Positions 17,656-27,511 of a stretch of DNA of 64,000 nt are shown one piece after another. The stretch's first letter is position 1; the number at the start of each line of letters is the position of its first letter. The stretch comes from Enterobacter sp. Cy-643. Its GTDB lineage: Bacteria > Pseudomonadota > Gammaproteobacteria > Enterobacterales > Enterobacteriaceae. The notes below the pieces were generated by a model, which saw only the letters and a list, made by a program, of their open reading frames with translations, did no database searches and was not told where the DNA came from. The stretch spans positions 1,728,431 through 1,792,430 of the forward strand of contig NZ_VWWV01000001.1 in assembly GCF_011752815.1 (NCBI RefSeq), written 5' to 3'. Made by a program: the position numbers and the translations under genes.

Positions 17656-18237
17656 ATGTCGTTCGAACTACCCGCCCTGCCCTATGCTAAAGATGCGCTG
17701 GCACCGCATATCTCAGCCGAAACCCTCGAATACCATTACGGCAAACACCACCAAACCTACGTCACTAACCTGAATAATTTGATCAAAGGCAGCCCGTTTG
17801 AAGGTAAAACGCTGGAAGAGATCGTGCGAGAGTCCGACGGCGGTATCTTCAATAACGCGGCTCAGGTCTGGAACCATACGTTTTACTGGCACTGTCTGGC
17901 ACCCAATGCGGGTGGAGAGCCAACCGGTGAGGTGCTGGCCGCGATCAATCAGGCCTTTGGCAGCGTGGAAGCCTTTAAAAAACAATTCACCGAAGCGGCT
18001 ATTAAAAACTTTGGCTCCGGCTGGACCTGGCTTGTGCAGAATAGCGACGGCAGCCTGGCTATCGTTTCGACTTCTAACGCAGGGACTCCGCTCACAGCCG
18101 GAGCGAAACCGCTGTTGACCGTGGACGTCTGGGAACACGCTTACTACATTGATTACCGCAACGCGCGCCCGGTTTATCTCGACCATTTCTGGGCGCTGGT
18201 TAACTGGAACTTTGTTGCGCAAAATCTGGCGGGCTAA
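17656..18237 (+). CDS. sodB: Iron superoxide dismutase
   Basis: This is a 193-aa cytoplasmic Fe-SOD. Iron ligands are visible in [25 protein letters not shown] and [16 protein letters not shown], the last being the Fe/Mn-SOD signature. The upstream leader (17610-17655), with the A-rich stretch AAGCAAAATAACAAGGAG, resembles the E. coli sodB leader that Hfq and RyhB act on. Expression should therefore rise when iron is plentiful. A clear terminator lies at 18300. Confidence 0.97.
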   Translation: MSFELPALPYAKDALAPHISAETLEYHYGKHHQTYVTNLNNLIKGSPFEGKTLEEIVRESDGGIFNNAAQVWNHTFYWHCLAPNAGGEPTGEVLAAINQAFGSVEAFKKQFTEAAIKNFGSGWTWLVQNSDGSLAIVSTSNAGTPLTAGAKPLLTVDVWEHAYYIDYRNARPVYLDHFWALVNWNFVAQNLAG

Positions 18238-18299
18238 TTTTTAGCGGTTAGTCACGAAGGAGGAAAACGAGGTTTATCTTCTTTAGTGACATAAGAGAA

Positions 18300-18320
18300 G
18301 GGCCGCTTTTCGCGGCCCTT
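18300..18320. terminator. Terminator between sodB and ynhF
   Basis: GGGCCGC and GCGGCCC pair around TTTTC and are followed by TTATT. It serves sodB and may also end the short ynhF message. Confidence 0.75.
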
Positions 18321-18326
18321 ATTAAA

Positions 18327-18416
18327 TCAGTGCAGAACAGCCGTTAGCGCCCCGGCAACAATCAGACTCAGGACGATAACCGTCGTCACCACGGAAAATT
18401 TCAGATCGGTACTCAT
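18327..18416 (-). CDS. ynhF: Small membrane protein YnhF
   Basis: This is a 29-aa single-helix inner-membrane protein: MSTDLKFSVVTTVIVLSLIV followed by AGALTAVLH. It differs from E. coli YnhF at only a few positions. GGAGCTTACG precedes the ATG. It lies between sodB and purR on the opposite strand, as in E. coli. It is too short for ordinary gene calling but the match is clear. Its function is unknown. Confidence 0.92.
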   Translation of the reverse strand: MSTDLKFSVVTTVIVLSLIVAGALTAVLH

Positions 18417-18648
18417 CGTAAGCTCCTTTTATTTCCCTACAAAGTGTATGTGGGGTGATTTTCCCACAATTAGCGATAAAAATCCTGCTGGATTTGCACA
18501 GATATCGGTTTTCCCTCTTCCACTTTGCCCCGGGATAAGCCAAAATCCTTCGCTAATTTACCGCGTATCGCCCGGCAACGCCCTCCTCCCGCTGTATGTC
18601 GCATCCCCGACAGGCCTGCAACCAACGTGTTGCCCCAGGAGTTAGCGA

Positions 18649-18664
18649 AGGCAAACGTTTAACA
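18649..18664. promoter_or_regulatory. PurR operator O1 of purR
   Basis: AGGCAAACGTTTAACA matches the PurR box core GCAAACGTTT. It lies about 45 nt before the purR start, at the position of the E. coli autoregulatory O1. Confidence 0.85.
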
Positions 18665-18708
18665 CATGAGTTATCAGGAGTTTACGATATGGTCTGGAGT
18701 GACATCTA

Positions 18709-19734
18709 ATGGCAACGATTAAGGACGTAGCGAAGCGCGCAAACGTTTCCACTACCACTGTGTCACATGTCATTAACAAGACCCGTTTTGTGGCGGAAGA
18801 GACGCGCAACGCCGTCTGGGCAGCCATCAAAGAGCTGCACTATTCGCCGAGCGCCGTGGCGCGCAGCCTGAAGGTCAACCACACCAAATCTATCGGCCTG
18901 CTCGCCACCTCAAGCGAAGCCCCATATTTTGCGGAAATTATAGAATCCGTTGAGAACAGCTGTTTCGCCAAAGGCTACACGCTGATTCTGGGCAACGCGC
19001 ACAATAACTTTGAAAAGCAGCGCGCTTACCTGTCCATGATGGCGCAAAAACGCGTGGACGGGCTGCTGGTCATGTGCTCCGAATACCCTGACACGCTGCT
19101 TTCAACTCTGGAAGAGTACCGCCATATTCCGATGGTGGTCATGGACTGGGGCGAAGCCCGTGCCGACTTTACCGACTCTGTGGTCGATAATGCCTTCCAC
19201 GGTGGCTACCTGGCGGGACGGTATCTGATTGAACGTGGCCATCGAGATATCGGTGCTATACCGGGCCAGCTGGAGCGTAATACCGGCGGCGGCCGCCATG
19301 CCGGGTTCCTGAAAGCGCTCGATGAAGCCAATATTAAGGTGCCGGATAACTGGGTGGTTCAGGGTGATTTCGAACCGGAGTCCGGTTATCGCGCCATGCA
19401 GCAACTGCTTAACCAGCCTCATCGCCCTACGGCTGTTTTCTGCGGCGGCGATATTATGGCCATGGGTGCGATTTGTGCCGCGGACGAAATGGGGCTGCGC
19501 GTGCCGCAGGACATTTCTATCATCGGCTACGATAACGTGCGCAACGCCCGCTATTTCTCTCCGGCGCTGACCACCATTCACCAGCCGAAAGAGCGCCTGG
19601 GCGAAACGGCGTTTAACATGCTGCTCGACCGTATCATTAATAAGCGAGAAGAGTCGCAGACGATTGAAGTCCATCCGCGTCTGATTGAACGTCGCTCGGT
19701 GGCCGACGGCCCGTTCCGCGATTACCGCCGCTAA
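18709..19734 (+). CDS. purR: Purine repressor PurR
   Basis: This is a 341-aa LacI-family repressor of purine biosynthesis and related genes that uses hypoxanthine or guanine as co-repressor. The HTH is [20 protein letters not shown] and the hinge helix lies at [14 protein letters not shown]. The effector domain includes [20 protein letters not shown] and [20 protein letters not shown]. It has the same length as E. coli PurR. Two PurR boxes, one upstream and one inside codons 10-14, show that dual-site autoregulation is conserved. It ends tail to tail with punR, with stop codons overlapping. Confidence 0.98.
   Translation: MATIKDVAKRANVSTTTVSHVINKTRFVAEETRNAVWAAIKELHYSPSAVARSLKVNHTKSIGLLATSSEAPYFAEIIESVENSCFAKGYTLILGNAHNNFEKQRAYLSMMAQKRVDGLLVMCSEYPDTLLSTLEEYRHIPMVVMDWGEARADFTDSVVDNAFHGGYLAGRYLIERGHRDIGAIPGQLERNTGGGRHAGFLKALDEANIKVPDNWVVQGDFEPESGYRAMQQLLNQPHRPTAVFCGGDIMAMGAICAADEMGLRVPQDISIIGYDNVRNARYFSPALTTIHQPKERLGETAFNMLLDRIINKREESQTIEVHPRLIERRSVADGPFRDYRR
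18737..18750. promoter_or_regulatory. PurR operator O2 inside the purR coding region
   Basis: GCGCAAACGTTTCC lies within the first codons of purR. E. coli has its second autoregulatory operator at the same place. Confidence 0.85.
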
Positions 19735-20669
19735 GCCTTTTCGGGAGCCGGGAATAGATTACCCGGCTCCTGCAGCCACTCCTGATTCATCGTCTCACTG
19801 TCACCCAGGTAGTCCAGCAGCCAGCTTAGCGCGGGCGAGGCATCATCCTGCCGCCAGGTCAGGCAACAGGCCGCGTCCGGGAACGGATTCTCCAGCATCA
19901 GCTCTTTCCAGTCCCCCCTGACGAGCCACGGCTGCGCAATGTGCGTCGGCACCATACCAATGCATAATCCCGCCGTCAGGCAATCCGCCCCGGAAGCCCA
20001 GTCCGGCACGACTACGCGACGCTGGTTGTCCAGCAGCCAGGTGATCCGTTTGGGTAACGAACGGGAAGTATCTTCCAGCACAAGGGATGGCCAGGGACGG
20101 ATGTCATCATCCAGAATGATGCCTTCCCGTTGCGCAAGCGGATGGTCAGCAGAGACCACGCAGCGCCAGCTCAGCGCCCCCATATCCCGAAACGCGTAGC
20201 GCCCCCCGACCGGGATTGCCTGCGTGGCGCCAATCGCCGCCTCAACTCGCCCGTCTGCCAGCGCGTCCCACACGCCGTTGAACACTTCCTGGGAGACACG
20301 TAATTCGATATCCGGAAAGTGACGATAAAAATCCAGCACCAGCTGGCGGGTACGTTCAGGTTTAACAATATTGTCTACCGCAATGGACAAGTGCCCACGC
20401 CAGCCGTTGGCTATCTGTTGGCACTGCTGGCGCGTTGCCATCATTTTTTTGATAACAGAACGACCTTCTTTGAGAAAAAACGCCCCGGCGGCGGTCAGCT
20501 CAACGTCCCTGTGACGCCGTTCAAACAGCGGCACGGCAAGCCATTCTTCAAGCTGACGCACCGTGTAGCTGATGGCAGAAGGCACGCGATGCAGCTCCTG
20601 GGCCGCACCGCTAAAGCTACCGTTTCGCGCCACGGCATCAACCACTTCCAGCGAATACTCAGACCACAT
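19731..20669 (-). CDS. punR: LysR-family regulator PunR (YdhB)
   Basis: This is a 312-aa LysR-type activator of the divergent purine-nucleoside transporter gene punC. The HTH lies at [20 protein letters not shown] with recognition helix [20 protein letters not shown]. The effector domain follows, ending [20 protein letters not shown]. The frame is open 12 codons further, but [13 protein letters not shown] is the conserved start. The C-terminal tail differs from E. coli. Confidence 0.94.
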   Translation of the reverse strand: MWSEYSLEVVDAVARNGSFSGAAQELHRVPSAISYTVRQLEEWLAVPLFERRHRDVELTAAGAFFLKEGRSVIKKMMATRQQCQQIANGWRGHLSIAVDNIVKPERTRQLVLDFYRHFPDIELRVSQEVFNGVWDALADGRVEAAIGATQAIPVGGRYAFRDMGALSWRCVVSADHPLAQREGIILDDDIRPWPSLVLEDTSRSLPKRITWLLDNQRRVVVPDWASGADCLTAGLCIGMVPTHIAQPWLVRGDWKELMLENPFPDAACCLTWRQDDASPALSWLLDYLGDSETMNQEWLQEPGNLFPAPEKA

Positions 20670-20783
20670 ATTTCTGCCTGCAAAAAATTTGAATGCAATT
20701 TGCAAATATTAGCGTTTCACAAGCGGTTTTGCACTCCGTAGACTCCTGCCCCGTTAACCTGCTATCAAAATCAAGAGTGAAAT

Positions 20784-21986
20784 ATGCAACCATCCAAGGG
20801 ATTTCTTATCTGGCTTGCGGGACTGAGCGTGCTGGGTTTCCTGGCCACCGACATGTACCTGCCCGCCTTCGCCGCCATTCAGCAAGATCTGGGCACTACC
20901 GCTTCCGCCGTGAGTGCCAGCCTGAGTCTGTTCCTCGCCGGCTTTGCTTTTGCCCAGCTAATCTGGGGCCCGCTTTCCGACCGTTTCGGGCGTAAACCTG
21001 TGCTGTTGATTGGCCTGGCCATGTTTGCCGTCGGCTGTATCGGGATGCTTTGGGTGCAGGATGCCACCTCGCTGCTGGTGCTGCGCTTTGTTCAGGCCGT
21101 GGGCGTCTGCTCGGCCGCAGTTAGCTGGCAGGCCCTGGTGACTGACTATTACCCCGCCAACCGCGCTGGCCGCATTTTTGCCACCATCATGCCGCTGGTC
21201 GGGCTTTCTCCGGCGCTGGCTCCGCTGCTCGGCAGCTGGCTGCTGAACCATTTTGAATGGCAGGCCATTTTCGCCGTGCTGTTCGCCGTTGCTTTGCTGC
21301 TGATGATCCCCACGCTGCGCCTCAAGCCCCGGACTCAGCGCCACGAGCAAACCGAAGACAATAAGGTCAGCTTCTTCTCCTTATTACGTTCCCGCGTTTA
21401 CGGCGGCAACGTGCTGATTTATGCCGCCTGCTCCGCCAGCTTTTTCGCCTGGCTCACCGGCTCGCCGTTTATCCTGAATGAGATGGGTTACAGCCCCGCG
21501 GCGATTGGCCTGAGCTATATGCCACAGACTGTCGCTTTCCTGGTCGGTGGCTATGGCTGCCGCAGTGCGCTGCAAAAGTGGAGCGGCAAACAGCTGCTGC
21601 CGTGGCTGCTGGCCCTGTATGCCCTGAGCGTGATAGCGACCTGGGGCGTGGCGGTGAGCGGCCATGCTGATCTGACGCTGCTGCTTATACCGTTCTGCGT
21701 AATGGCCGCGGCGAACGGCGCCATCTACCCTATCGTGGTTGCCTCTGCCCTGCTGCCTTTCCCACAGGCAACCGGGAAAGCCGCAGCCCTGCAAAACACC
21801 CTGCAGCTAGGCCTTTGCTTCCTGGCCAGCCTGATGGTTTCCTGGCTGGTCACGACGCCGCTGCTGACCACCACCAGCGTGATGCTGGCGACAGTCCTGC
21901 TTGCTGGCCTTGGCTATGCGCTGCAGCACACGACCCAACGCAAAGTGCAAAACACGGGTCACAGCGAACTGCCCCAGGCACAGTAA
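20784..21986 (+). CDS. punC: Purine nucleoside MFS transporter PunC (YdhC)
   Basis: This is a 400-aa, 12-helix major facilitator of the Bcr/CflA subfamily. The N-terminal motif is [19 protein letters not shown], and the motif between helices 2 and 3 is [15 protein letters not shown]. In E. coli this protein imports adenosine and other purine nucleosides and is activated by PunR, here encoded divergently across a 114-nt gap. That gap holds an AT-rich near-palindrome around ATTTGCAAAT (20697-20706), a candidate PunR site. The subfamily also includes drug exporters. Confidence 0.93.
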   Translation: MQPSKGFLIWLAGLSVLGFLATDMYLPAFAAIQQDLGTTASAVSASLSLFLAGFAFAQLIWGPLSDRFGRKPVLLIGLAMFAVGCIGMLWVQDATSLLVLRFVQAVGVCSAAVSWQALVTDYYPANRAGRIFATIMPLVGLSPALAPLLGSWLLNHFEWQAIFAVLFAVALLLMIPTLRLKPRTQRHEQTEDNKVSFFSLLRSRVYGGNVLIYAACSASFFAWLTGSPFILNEMGYSPAAIGLSYMPQTVAFLVGGYGCRSALQKWSGKQLLPWLLALYALSVIATWGVAVSGHADLTLLLIPFCVMAAANGAIYPIVVASALLPFPQATGKAAALQNTLQLGLCFLASLMVSWLVTTPLLTTTSVMLATVLLAGLGYALQHTTQRKVQNTGHSELPQAQ

Positions 21987-22036
21987 CCTGCATGATAATG
22001 TGAATGTTGTGTGATTAGCTTGCTAACAATATTCCA

Positions 22037-22065
22037 TTGAACCATCAATAAAACGGGCTTATAGT
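22037..22065 (+). promoter_or_regulatory. Distal cfa promoter
   Basis: TTGAAC (22037-22042) and TATAGT (22060-22065) with a 17-nt spacer predict a start near 22072, about 213 nt before the cfa ATG. This agrees with the roughly 210-nt long leader known from E. coli cfa P1. The same DNA holds an inverted repeat (GGCTTATAGTA at 22056, TACTATAAGCC at 22077). Confidence 0.6.
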
Positions 22066-22106
22066 AATTGCGGTTCTACTATAAGCCTTATCAATTTTAT
22101 TTTTTG

Positions 22107-22131
22107 CGGAAGCCGGAGCGCTTCCGTTTTT
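22107..22131 (+). terminator. Terminator-like hairpin in the cfa leader
   Basis: CGGAAGC and GCTTCCG surround CGGAGC and are followed by five T residues. If transcription starts at the distal cfa promoter, this lies about 35 nt into the leader. It may also end transcripts coming from punC. Confidence 0.65.
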
Positions 22132-22284
22132 CCATGGATGGCCTTTCAGTAAGGGAGAATCCCCCCTTTCTCTGTTCTACGTCGGATATCAGGCACGCGG
22201 AATTTTCCGTGAGAGTTCTCACAAGCCGTGAATAGCGTCTACGCTGTTTTAAGGTTCTGATCACAACAAGGTGATGGAGAAGCT

Positions 22285-23433
22285 ATGAGTTCATCGTGTA
22301 TAGAAGAAGTGAGCGTACGAGATAACGAATGGTATCGTATCGCAAATGAAATGCTGGGCCGGGCAGGCATCACCCTCAACGGCCCAAACCCCTTTGATAT
22401 TCAGGTCAAAAACCCGAACTTTTTTAAACGCGTTCTGCAGGAAGGTTCTCTCGGCCTTGGCGAAAGCTATATGGACGGCTGGTGGGAATGCGAACGGCTG
22501 GATATCTTTTTCACAAAAGTCCTGCGTGCCGGGCTGGAAAACCAGCTCCCCCACCATTTCAAAGATACCCTGCGTATTGCGGCGGCAAGGCTGGTTAACC
22601 TGCAGTCTAAGAAACGCGCATGGATAGTCGGTAAAGAGCATTACGATCTTGGCAACGATCTGTTCAGCCGGATGCTGGACAAGCACATGCAATACTCCTG
22701 CGGTTACTGGAAAGAAGCGACAAATCTCAGCGACGCGCAGGATGCCAAGCTCAAAATGATCTGCGAAAAACTGCAGCTGAAACCCGGTATGAAGCTGCTG
22801 GATATCGGCTGCGGCTGGGGCGGTCTGGCCGAATTTGCTGCACGTAACTATGGCGTATCCGTCTTTGGCGTCACAATTTCCGCGGAACAGCAAAAAATGG
22901 CGCAGGCGCGCTGCAAAGGCCTGGATGTCACCATCCTGTTGCAGGACTACCGCGACCTGAACGAACAATTTGACCGCATTGTGTCCGTCGGGATGTTTGA
23001 GCACGTCGGACCCAAAAATTATGCCACCTACTTCGATGTTGCCGACCGCAACCTCAAGCCGGACGGCATTTTCCTGCTACACACAATAGGTTCTAAAAAG
23101 ACCGACAATAATGTCGATCCATGGATTAATAAGTACATTTTCCCGAACGGTTGCCTGCCGTCGGTGCGGCAGATTGCCGACGCCAGCGAGCCGCATTTTG
23201 TGATGGAAGACTGGCACAACTTCGGCGCCGACTATGACAAAACGCTGATGGCCTGGCATGAGCGTTTTCTGGCAACCTGGCCCGAAATCGAAGGTAACTA
23301 TTCTGAGCGCTTTAAAAGGATGTTTAGCTACTACCTGAATGCCTGCGCCGGCGCTTTCCGGGCGCGTGACATTCAGCTCTGGCAGGTTGTTTTCAGCCGG
23401 GGTATTGAGCACGGCCTGCGAGTCCCACGTTAA
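22285..23433 (+). CDS. cfa: Cyclopropane fatty acid synthase
   Basis: This 382-aa peripheral membrane enzyme transfers a methylene from S-adenosylmethionine to unsaturated acyl chains of phospholipids, notably on entry to stationary phase and in acid. The SAM-binding motif is KLLDIGCGWGGLAEFAARNY at about residue 170. Family motifs HYDLGNDLFSRMLDKHMQYS, FGVTISAEQQKMAQ and FLLHTIGS are present. It has the E. coli length. A 298-nt upstream region carries a distal promoter and two hairpins. Confidence 0.97.
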   Translation: MSSSCIEEVSVRDNEWYRIANEMLGRAGITLNGPNPFDIQVKNPNFFKRVLQEGSLGLGESYMDGWWECERLDIFFTKVLRAGLENQLPHHFKDTLRIAAARLVNLQSKKRAWIVGKEHYDLGNDLFSRMLDKHMQYSCGYWKEATNLSDAQDAKLKMICEKLQLKPGMKLLDIGCGWGGLAEFAARNYGVSVFGVTISAEQQKMAQARCKGLDVTILLQDYRDLNEQFDRIVSVGMFEHVGPKNYATYFDVADRNLKPDGIFLLHTIGSKKTDNNVDPWINKYIFPNGCLPSVRQIADASEPHFVMEDWHNFGADYDKTLMAWHERFLATWPEIEGNYSERFKRMFSYYLNACAGAFRARDIQLWQVVFSRGIEHGLRVPR

Positions 23434-23438
23434 AACAG

Positions 23439-23460
23439 ACCCGGTGAATGCCGGGTTTTC
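23439..23460 (+). terminator. Terminator of cfa
   Basis: ACCCGG and CCGGGT surround TGAATG and are followed by TTTTCTTC. Confidence 0.75.
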
Positions 23461-23491
23461 TTCTTTTCAATTGTCTCTCTTTGCGCACCAA

Positions 23492-23507
23492 TGTGATCAA
23501 CCTCACA
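23492..23507. promoter_or_regulatory. CRP-cAMP site upstream of the glycosidase gene
   Basis: TGTGATCAACCTCACA has both consensus half-sites TGTGA and TCACA with a 6-nt spacer. It lies about 160 nt before the glycosidase start and indicates catabolite control. Confidence 0.8.
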
Positions 23508-23568
23508 GGTTTAGCCCTGTCTGCGCTTAGCGGCTTGATCTGCTTAACAGATATCATTTCCCATGATA

Positions 23569-23580
23569 GAAACCGGTTTC
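23569..23580. promoter_or_regulatory. LacI-family operator upstream of the glycosidase gene
   Basis: GAAACCGGTTTC is a perfect 12-bp palindrome with the central CG typical of LacI-type operators. It closely resembles the AscG operator TGAAACCGGTTTCA. No matching repressor is encoded nearby. Confidence 0.65.
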
Positions 23581-23659
23581 ATCAATCACAGACAATCTGA
23601 ACATTAGCCGTATCAATGATTGCCTGTCGGAGATGGCAGGTCAGACCGTGAGGACAACG

Positions 23660-25051
23660 ATGAAATACGCATTTCCTGAGCATTTCTGGTGGGGCAGCGC
23701 TGCTTCAGGCCCACAAACTGAGGGTGAAGCGCTGAGCTTTGGCAAATCTGAAACCATCTGGGACCGATGGTTCGCCGAGCAGCCTAACCGTTTCCACCAC
23801 GGCGTCGGGCCGCAAAACACCTCAACCTTTTATCAGCGCTGGAAGCAGGACATCGCCCTGCTGAAAAAGCTCAATCACAATACTTTTCGTACCTCCATTT
23901 CCTGGGCACGTTTGATTCCCGACGGCACGGGGGAAGTCAACCCGCTGGCGGTTGAGTTCTATACCCAGGTGATTGACGAACTTTTGGCTCAGGGTATTAA
24001 GCCATTTATTAATCTGTACCACTTTGATATGCCGATGGTGATGCAGGAAAAAGGTGGCTGGGAAAACCGTGAAGTAGTTGACGCTTACGCGGCCTACGCC
24101 AATACCTGTTTCGAACTGTTCGGCGACCGGGTGAAGCACTGGTTTACCTTTAATGAGCCGGTTGTTCCGGTTGAATGCGGCTACCTCTATGACTACCACT
24201 ACCCTAACGTGGTGGATTTCAACCGCGCGGTGACCGTCGCCTATCACACCATGCTTGCCCATGCTAAGGCGGTCAAGGCTTACCATGCCCGTAACGATGA
24301 CGGCCAAATTGGCATCATTCTCAACCTGACGCCATCTTACCCTCGTTCACAAAATCCGGCTGACGTAAAGGCCGCCAACCTGGCCGACCTGATGTTTAAC
24401 CGCAGTTTCCTCGACCCGGCACTGCGCGGTGAATACCCCGCTGAGCTGGTCGCGTTCCTGAAAGAGCACGAGAAACTGCCGGCCTGTCAGCCTGAGGACA
24501 AAGCCCTGCTCGCTGCGGGCGTCGTAGATTTGCTGGGGATTAACTACTACCAGCCGCGCCGCATTAAGTGCCGCGACACGCTGGTGAATCCGGAAAGTCC
24601 ATTTATGCCGGAGTGGTTCTTTGAGTCCTACGAAATGCCGGGTCGCAAAATGAACCCTTATCGTGGCTGGGAAATCTACGAGCGCGGGATCTACGATATT
24701 CTCACCAATCTGCGTGAAAATTACGGCAATCCGGCCTGCTATATTTCAGAAAATGGCATGGGTGTTGAAAACGAACAGCGCTTTATCGACAACGGCCAAA
24801 TCAACGATGATTACCGGATTGACTTCGTCCGTGACCACCTGAAGTGGCTGCATAAGGGCATCAGCGAGGGCAGCAACTGCCTTGGCTACCACATGTGGAC
24901 CTTTATCGATAACTGGTCGTGGTGCAACGCCTACAAAAACCGCTATGGTTTTGTGTCGCTGGATCTTAATACCCAGCAGCGCACAATTAAGAAAAGCGGC
25001 GAGTGGTTTATGAGAACCGCAGCCGAAAACGGGTTTAACGAGCAGGATTAG
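23660..25051 (+). CDS. GH1 6-phospho-beta-glycosidase
   Basis: This is a 463-aa family 1 glycoside hydrolase. The acid/base motif is WFTFNEP (about residue 170) and the nucleophile lies in CYISENGMG (about residue 370). In the glycone-binding motif, DNWSWCNAYKNRYGF, a Ser replaces the Glu found in plain beta-glucosidases. The Ser and final Tyr match the phosphate-binding set of LacG-type 6-phospho-galactosidases, though the Lys is shifted by one. A phosphorylated beta-glycoside is therefore the likely substrate. The frame opens 9 codons earlier, but MKYAFPEHFWWG behind GAGGAC is the family start. It is inserted between cfa and ribE without a PTS partner; upstream sites suggest CRP and a LacI-type repressor. 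Confidence 0.85.
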   Translation: MKYAFPEHFWWGSAASGPQTEGEALSFGKSETIWDRWFAEQPNRFHHGVGPQNTSTFYQRWKQDIALLKKLNHNTFRTSISWARLIPDGTGEVNPLAVEFYTQVIDELLAQGIKPFINLYHFDMPMVMQEKGGWENREVVDAYAAYANTCFELFGDRVKHWFTFNEPVVPVECGYLYDYHYPNVVDFNRAVTVAYHTMLAHAKAVKAYHARNDDGQIGIILNLTPSYPRSQNPADVKAANLADLMFNRSFLDPALRGEYPAELVAFLKEHEKLPACQPEDKALLAAGVVDLLGINYYQPRRIKCRDTLVNPESPFMPEWFFESYEMPGRKMNPYRGWEIYERGIYDILTNLRENYGNPACYISENGMGVENEQRFIDNGQINDDYRIDFVRDHLKWLHKGISEGSNCLGYHMWTFIDNWSWCNAYKNRYGFVSLDLNTQQRTIKKSGEWFMRTAAENGFNEQD

Positions 25052-25053
25052 CC

Positions 25054-25087
25054 AATAAAGACGGGGCCATAAGGCCCCGTCTTTATT
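25054..25087. terminator. Bidirectional terminator between the glycosidase and ribE
   Basis: Perfect 15-bp arms AATAAAGACGGGGCC and GGCCCCGTCTTTATT surround ATAA. It works for both convergent genes. Confidence 0.9.
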
Positions 25088-25101
25088 TGGCTTAAGAGCG
25101 C

Positions 25102-25746
25102 TTATTCACTGGCAGGCACTGCCGCCACCATAGCCGCTTCACGGCTCGCCAGCACGCGTTCAACCGTATCGACAATCGCCTGGGTTTGCGGATCAATTTC
25201 AATGTTCACGCGCTGCCCCAGTTTTTTAGCACCAAGCGTAGTGCGCTCAAGCGTTTCAGGGATCAGATGCACGCAAAAACGCGTGGCGGTCACCTCGCCC
25301 ACCGTCAGGCTGATCCCGTCGATGCCCACATAACCTTTATAAAGGATATATTTCATCAGGGTCTTATCCTGAATCTTAAACCAGATCTGACGGTTATTTT
25401 CCGAAGTCAGAATTTTTGATATTTCGGCCGTAGTCATAATATGGCCCGACATTAAATGCCCGCCAATTTCATCGTTGAATTTGGCCGCACGCTCAACGTT
25501 CACGCTGTCGCCCACGCTGAGCTCACCGAGATTGGTGATTCGAAGCGTCTCTTTCATCAAATCAAAGCTGACGCGATTGCCGTCGATTTCGGTTACGGTC
25601 AGGCAGCAGCCGTTATGCGCCACCGAAGCTCCGGTTTCGAGACCGGGCAGCATTTCATTCGGCATATCAATGACGTGAGTACGGAAATTCGGTTTTTCAT
25701 CAATAGAAACCAGGGTCGCCGTGCCCTGCACAATACCTGTAAACAT
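25102..25746 (-). CDS. ribE: Riboflavin synthase alpha chain
   Basis: This is a 214-aa enzyme that dismutates two 6,7-dimethyl-8-ribityllumazines into riboflavin and the pyrimidinedione. It has two tandem lumazine-binding barrels: residues 1-97 starting [15 protein letters not shown] with [11 protein letters not shown], and 98-190 with the parallel [12 protein letters not shown]. It is named ribC in the E. coli literature. It lies divergent from mdtK, as in E. coli. No FMN riboswitch is seen upstream. Confidence 0.96.
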   Translation of the reverse strand: MFTGIVQGTATLVSIDEKPNFRTHVIDMPNEMLPGLETGASVAHNGCCLTVTEIDGNRVSFDLMKETLRITNLGELSVGDSVNVERAAKFNDEIGGHLMSGHIMTTAEISKILTSENNRQIWFKIQDKTLMKYILYKGYVGIDGISLTVGEVTATRFCVHLIPETLERTTLGAKKLGQRVNIEIDPQTQAIVDTVERVLASREAAMVAAVPASE

Positions 25747-25923
25747 CTCAAAACTCCTGGCAATTCGCAGACGGTAACGCTACCGCCATCAACAGACATT
25801 TTCGCACTTTAACAGTTGGAAAATCAGCTTGCCAGTGCGGGGCGTGCGCTGGCTTTATTTTTGACTGGCGTATAAATAAACTCCCGCTACAATAGACTGG
25901 CTATTTCCCCAGTTAATCTTCTT

Positions 25924-25947
25924 GCTGCCTGTTTTGGCGGCTTTTTT
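25924..25947 (+). terminator. Terminator-like hairpin in the mdtK leader
   Basis: GCTGCC and GGCGGC (one G-U pair) surround TGTTTT and are followed by six T residues, 37 nt before the mdtK start. A TACAAT -10 (25888-25893) lies upstream, so the hairpin would sit in the transcript about 25-45 nt from its 5' end. Confidence 0.65.
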
Positions 25948-25983
25948 AGTCTCTCATACATATAAAAATAATCAGGTGTAAAC

Positions 25984-27357
25984 ATGCAGAAGTACCTCAC
26001 CGAAGCTCGCCAGCTCCTTGCCCTGGCGATACCTGTCATCATCGCGCAGGTCGCTCAAACTGCAATGGGATTCGTCGATACCGTGATGGCCGGCGGCTAC
26101 AGCGCCACCGATATGGCCGCCGTGGCTATCGGCACCTCCATTTGGCTGCCCGCAATTCTGTTCGGCCACGGGCTGCTATTGGCCTTAACGCCAACCGTTG
26201 CGCAACTCAATGGTTCGGCGCGACGCGATCGCATTGCGCACCAGGTTCGCCAGGGGTTCTGGCTGGCGGGTATGGTTTCCGTACTAGTGATGGTGGTGCT
26301 GTGGAACGCAGGCCATATCATTCACGCGATGCACAATATCGACCCTGAGCTGGCGGATAAAGCCGTCCGCTATCTCCGCGCGCTACTTTGGGGGGCACCG
26401 GGTTACCTGTTCTTCCAGGTGGGACGCAACCAGTGCGAAGGCCTGGCTAAAACCAAACCGGGCATGGTGATGGGCTTTATCGGCCTGCTGGTCAATATTC
26501 CTGTTAACTACATCTTTATTTATGGCCATTTCGGTATGCCAGAACTGGGCGGCGTGGGCTGCGGCGTGGCAACGGCGGCGGTGTACTGGGTGATGTTCTT
26601 CAGCATGCTGTCTTACATTAAAAAAGCCCGCTCGATGCGCGACATCAAAAACCCGGAAGGTTTCAGCAAGCCGGACTGGGCGGTGGTTAAGCGCCTGAGC
26701 CAGCTCGGGCTGCCGATTGCACTGGCGTTATTCTTCGAAGTTACGCTGTTTGCCGTTGTCGCCCTGCTGGTTTCCCCGCTGGGTATCACCGACGTTGCCG
26801 GGCACCAGATTGCCCTCAACTTCAGCTCGCTGATGTTTGTGCTGCCGCTCTCTTTAGGGGCTGCGGTAACGATTCGCGTCGGTTTCCGTCTTGGGCAGGG
26901 CTCAACTCTGGATGCACAAATCGCCGCCCGCACCGGGGTTGGCGTGGCCATTTGTCTGGCGATGTGCACCGCGTTGTTTACCGTTATTTTCCGGGAGCAC
27001 ATTGCCCTGCTGTACAACGACAATCCGGCAGTTGTCGCGCTGGCGGCACATCTGATGCTGCTGGCGGCCATTTACCAGATCTCCGACTCAATCCAGGTGA
27101 TTGGCAGCGGCGTTCTGCGTGGCTACAAAGATACGCGCTCGATCTTCTTTATTACGTTCATCGCGTACTGGGTGCTGGGCCTGCCAAGCGGCTATATTCT
27201 GGGATTAACCGACTGGATCGTTGAACCGATGGGCCCGGCTGGGTTCTGGATCGGCTTTATTATCGGCCTGACCTCCGCCGCGATTCTGATGATGTTGCGC
27301 ATGCGCTGGCTGCAGCGTCAGCCGTCCGTTACTATCCTGCAGCGCGCAGCACGTTAA
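25984..27357 (+). CDS. mdtK: MATE multidrug efflux pump MdtK (NorE/YdhE)
   Basis: This is a 457-aa, 12-helix Na+/H+-coupled MATE transporter that expels fluoroquinolones and other cationic drugs, and has been linked to dipeptide export. The N terminus [20 protein letters not shown] and conserved stretches [20 protein letters not shown] and [20 protein letters not shown] match enteric MdtK. It has the same length as the E. coli protein. A terminator follows at 27368, before the tRNA genes. Confidence 0.97.
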   Translation: MQKYLTEARQLLALAIPVIIAQVAQTAMGFVDTVMAGGYSATDMAAVAIGTSIWLPAILFGHGLLLALTPTVAQLNGSARRDRIAHQVRQGFWLAGMVSVLVMVVLWNAGHIIHAMHNIDPELADKAVRYLRALLWGAPGYLFFQVGRNQCEGLAKTKPGMVMGFIGLLVNIPVNYIFIYGHFGMPELGGVGCGVATAAVYWVMFFSMLSYIKKARSMRDIKNPEGFSKPDWAVVKRLSQLGLPIALALFFEVTLFAVVALLVSPLGITDVAGHQIALNFSSLMFVLPLSLGAAVTIRVGFRLGQGSTLDAQIAARTGVGVAICLAMCTALFTVIFREHIALLYNDNPAVVALAAHLMLLAAIYQISDSIQVIGSGVLRGYKDTRSIFFITFIAYWVLGLPSGYILGLTDWIVEPMGPAGFWIGFIIGLTSAAILMMLRMRWLQRQPSVTILQRAAR

Positions 27358-27367
27358 TTAAACAACC

Positions 27368-27392
27368 GTAGCCGCATAAGCGGCTACTTTCT
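27368..27392 (+). terminator. Terminator of mdtK
   Basis: Perfect arms GTAGCCGC and GCGGCTAC surround ATAA and are followed by TTTCTC. Confidence 0.8.
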
Positions 27393-27454
27393 CCCCATTC
27401 TGCGCAGATGCTCGGCAATCGCGTGAAATCTGGAATAAAATTGCGAGTTTCCCC

Positions 27455-27483
27455 TTGCAAGCCCCGAGGTGTATCGCTAATAT
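27455..27483 (+). promoter_or_regulatory. Promoter of the tRNA-Val pair
   Basis: TTGCAA (27455-27460) and TAATAT (27478-27483) have a 17-nt spacer. They are followed by a C-rich discriminator (TCGTCCCCGC), as in stringently controlled stable-RNA promoters. Confidence 0.8.
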
Positions 27484-27511
27484 TCGTCCCCGCTGTCGCC
27501 AAGACAACAAT

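Noticed and set aside
25747..25983. An FMN riboswitch near ribE
   Set aside because: No RFN-element conserved segments were visible upstream of ribE; enteric FMN riboswitches control ribB instead.
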